A stretch of 6,451 nt of DNA, from contig JAZOQZ010000015.1 of assembly GCA_045656345.1 (NCBI GenBank), forward strand, positions 1 through 6,451, read 5' to 3'. Shown here in pieces: positions 4,803-6,451 of this stretch. The notes beneath the pieces were generated by a model. That model was not told the origin of the DNA. It searched no databases and saw nothing but the letters and a program-made list of their open reading frames with translations. Both the position numbers and the translations under genes were made by a program. The DNA is from SIG452 sp045656345 (GTDB lineage Bacteria; Bacillota; Clostridia; UMGS1840). Positions within the stretch are counted from its first letter, which is position 1. Every line of letters begins with the position of its first letter.

Positions 4803-4835
4803 AAAAGCGACTTCCAATGTGGGGGTCGCTTTTTT
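4803..4835 (+). terminator. Intrinsic terminator just downstream of the late promoter
   Basis: AAAAGCGAC at 4803-4811 pairs with GTCGCTTTT at 4825-4833. TTCC (4812-4815) pairs with GGGG (4821-4824) through two U-G and two G-C pairs, leaving the loop AATGT. Six T residues (4830-4835) follow. The U-G pairs exist only in the rightward RNA, so the hairpin is fitted to rightward transcription. It lies about 12 bases after the predicted start of the late promoter, so an unmodified transcript would end after roughly 45 bases. Read-through or antitermination would be needed to reach terS. Confidence 0.8.
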
Positions 4836-5000
4836 GCGTGCGTATATTATGAATGTTTCGACAGGATGCACAGCACCACCGGGGAACTTCCTTTTTGGCA
4901 TTTTGGGAAAAGCCCGGCAAATACCTTCCTCCTTTGGGGCGTTTCAATCGGGATCGCCTATGGTGCTTGCAACCTGATTTTTATGAAAGGGGTGTTATCT
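4836..5000. other. Non-coding leader of terS; candidate packaging (pac/cos) region
   Basis: These 165 bases separate the terminator from the terS start. Short ORFs cross them but none has a ribosome binding site or recognisable product. CCGGG at 4879-4883 and CCCGG at 4913-4917 could close a stem-loop with weaker internal pairing (TTCC with GGGAA). In many phages the terminase recognition site lies in or beside terS, so a pac or cos site could be here. That is position only: no known pac or cos sequence is recognised. Confidence 0.2.
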
Positions 5001-5390
5001 ATGTCAGTATTATCAAATCCGCATTGGGAAGATTATGCTCAAGCAAGGGCAAAAGGACTGTCCCAGCGAAAAGCATATAGAGAAGCATTCCCCAAAAGCG
5101 AACGCTGGAAAGATGCAACAGTAGACAACAAAGCATATGCTCTTGAAAAGCAAAAAGGCGAGATTTTGGTGAGGATTGCAGAAATCAAGGAAATAGCCGC
5201 AAACGCTGCCGGCGGTGCTGTTATGACCCGGAACGAAAAGCGGAAAATGCTTGCAGATATGGCAAGGAATCCCGAATTGACGGCGAAGGAACGGCAAGCG
5301 GCTATTGATATTGACAACAAGATGGAAGATGAGTATAAGACCATTCTTGATGCAAAAGTAGGCGTTACAAGGTTAGAGGATATACTGTGA
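5001..5390 (+). CDS. terS: Terminase small subunit
   Basis: The 129-residue product is a phage terminase small subunit, which binds the packaging site on concatemeric DNA and loads the large subunit. Residues 8-30 (WEDYAQARAKGLSQRKAYREAF) form the N-terminal helix-turn-helix expected of the family. A long charged helix follows at about 44-68, then a segment with MTRNEKRKMLADMARNPELTAKERQAAIDIDNKM, which matches the middle of many Firmicutes TerS proteins. Length is normal. ATG 5001 is chosen because AAAGGGG at 4986-4992 is eight bases upstream; the open frame reaches an ATG at 4866, but that has no usable ribosome binding site and would add a hydrophobic non-family extension. The stop overlaps the terL start. 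It is probably transcribed from the promoter at 4776. Confidence 0.85.
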   Translation: MSVLSNPHWEDYAQARAKGLSQRKAYREAFPKSERWKDATVDNKAYALEKQKGEILVRIAEIKEIAANAAGGAVMTRNEKRKMLADMARNPELTAKERQAAIDIDNKMEDEYKTILDAKVGVTRLEDIL

Positions 5391-6451
5391 TATATACAGC
5401 GGATTATCTTATTCAAAAGCGAAAAGACAAGTGGCAAGAATTAAAAAGCATTGAGTATGATAAGACCTTCCGAAACGCCGTTGCAAATGAGATTCTATCA
5501 AATGCCGATTTGCTGGCAGAGATCAAAGCCAAGCCCGAAAAACTTATAGAGTTATGCTTTATCGTAGTAGACAAGAATCAGCGTACAATGCCGTTTTTCT
5601 TAAACGATGTGCAGCACGATTTTATGAATACTCTAAATAAAGCCATACAGGACTTTAACGAGGGCAATATAACAGATATATCCCTGCTTGTGCTTAAAGG
5701 CAGACAGCAGGGCTTTACTACGCTTGTAACGGCTTATCAGTTGGCTTGTAGCATACTGAATAAGAACTTCCAAGGATATACGCTTGCAGACAAGAGCGAC
5801 AACAGCGAAGCAATCTTTCAGAACAAAGCCAAATTCCCTTACGGACAGTTGCCGGAAGCGTTGAAACCTACGGAAAAATTCAACAACAGAAAGCAGTTGC
5901 TATTTGAAAAAATCAATAGCAGTTGGGCGGTAGATACAGCGACAAAAGATGTCGGACGATCCCGAACAGTAAACTTCTTTCACGGTTCAGAATGTGCCTT
6001 CTGGAAAGACGGCATAAGCCCGATTCAAGGCGCATTGGGTGAAGCGTTCACAAAGAACTGTATCAAGATATACGAGAGTACAGCAAACGGTTATAACGAT
6101 TATCAGCGAATGTGGAATAGCGGCGTTCATATAAACTGCTTCTATGAGTGGTGGAGAACGAAAGAATATAATATATCTTTCCGCAACGAGGAATCGAAAG
6201 CGGACTTCCTGCACGAAGTAGAAAGCAAAAAGGGCTGGATATGGGAGCGGCTTCGGTGGTTACGCACCGACAAGGGGCTGTCTGCCGATCAGCTCTATTG
6301 GTATTACAACAAATACGACAAATACCTTGATAAAGACCTTATAAAACAAGAATATCCGTGTACTCCCGGAGAGGCTTTCCTCTTGTCGGGCAAGAACGTA
6401 TTCGACACGGCGGTAATACTTGAACGGCTCGACAGGCTCGATAAGCCTATA
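5387..6451 (+). CDS. terL: Terminase large subunit, N-terminal ATPase part (partial, 355 codons)
   Basis: This is the DNA-packaging motor ATPase/nuclease, cut by the window end. GTG 5387 is the start: it overlaps the terS stop (GTGA) and has AGAGGA at 5375-5380 six bases upstream, while the next ATG lies about 67 codons inside. Residues 104-112 (KGRQQGFTT) are the Walker A-like loop, with Phe where the classical P-loop has Lys, as in several tailed-phage terminases where an upstream basic residue serves instead. NFFHGSECAFW at 196-206 is the Walker B region, with Glu 202 as likely catalytic carboxylate. STANG at 231-235 is the coupling C-motif. EYPCTPGEAF at 322-331 is the conserved stretch before the nuclease domain. 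The RNase H-like nuclease should follow beyond the window. Confidence 0.9.
   Translation, partial: MIYTADYLIQKRKDKWQELKSIEYDKTFRNAVANEILSNADLLAEIKAKPEKLIELCFIVVDKNQRTMPFFLNDVQHDFMNTLNKAIQDFNEGNITDISLLVLKGRQQGFTTLVTAYQLACSILNKNFQGYTLADKSDNSEAIFQNKAKFPYGQLPEALKPTEKFNNRKQLLFEKINSSWAVDTATKDVGRSRTVNFFHGSECAFWKDGISPIQGALGEAFTKNCIKIYESTANGYNDYQRMWNSGVHINCFYEWWRTKEYNISFRNEESKADFLHEVESKKGWIWERLRWLRTDKGLSADQLYWYYNKYDKYLDKDLIKQEYPCTPGEAFLLSGKNVFDTAVILERLDRLDKPI

Noticed and set aside
4866..5000. 45-residue N-terminal extension of terS from ATG 4866
   Set aside because: There is no ribosome binding site at a usable distance. AAAGGGG is well placed for ATG 5001, and the family homology begins there.
5039..5437. 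132-codon leftward ORF antisense to terS
   Set aside because: It is a shadow of terS with Ser/Ile/Phe-rich composition and no start signal.

Overview
The window looks like part of a temperate phage or prophage of a low-GC Firmicute, most likely a gut-type clostridium. The evidence is the purine-rich AGGAGG-type ribosome binding sites, the chains of very small overlapping genes, a DUF1492/ArpU-like late regulator, and a terminase small/large subunit pair at the right end. No integrase, lysogeny repressor or host gene is visible, so prophage versus free phage cannot be decided from this stretch.

Region 1 (1-1526, rightward) is the end of an early/middle operon. It holds the last codons of an upstream gene and then six tiny genes, mostly joined by start/stop overlaps (GTGA or ATGA). 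Two of them encode single-span membrane microproteins and two encode cysteine-rich or zinc-ribbon-like microproteins. The region ends with a DUF1492-type protein carrying a sigma-region-4-like helix-turn-helix, the likely activator of late transcription. A hairpin whose loop holds that gene's stop codon terminates transcription from both sides.

Region 2 (1528-4587, leftward) is a four-gene accessory block on the opposite strand. In transcription order it encodes a J-domain protein, a 580-residue DNA methyltransferase fused to DUF4942, an unrecognised aromatic-rich 179-residue protein, and a ribbon-helix-helix protein. It sits between the late regulator and the terminase genes and looks like inserted cargo with its own control.

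Region 3 (4588-5000) is a divergent control region. It contains three 11-bp direct repeats (TGTAAACGA type), three 10-bp direct repeats (TGTAATG type), an extended -10 promoter reading right, and, about 12 bases after its predicted start site, a strong intrinsic terminator. About 165 bases of apparently non-coding DNA then precede terS. My reading is an activator-dependent, possibly antiterminated late promoter for the packaging and structural genes.

Region 4 (5001-6451, rightward) holds terS and the first 355 codons of terL, overlapping by 4 bases. terL runs off the window within or just after its ATPase domain.

The parts fit one scheme: early genes lead to the DUF1492 regulator, which acts in trans on the repeat-bearing promoter and switches on terminase and the late operon. 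Meanwhile the leftward block supplies DNA modification, chaperone recruitment and a small DNA-binding protein. The regulatory links are inference from position and motif.
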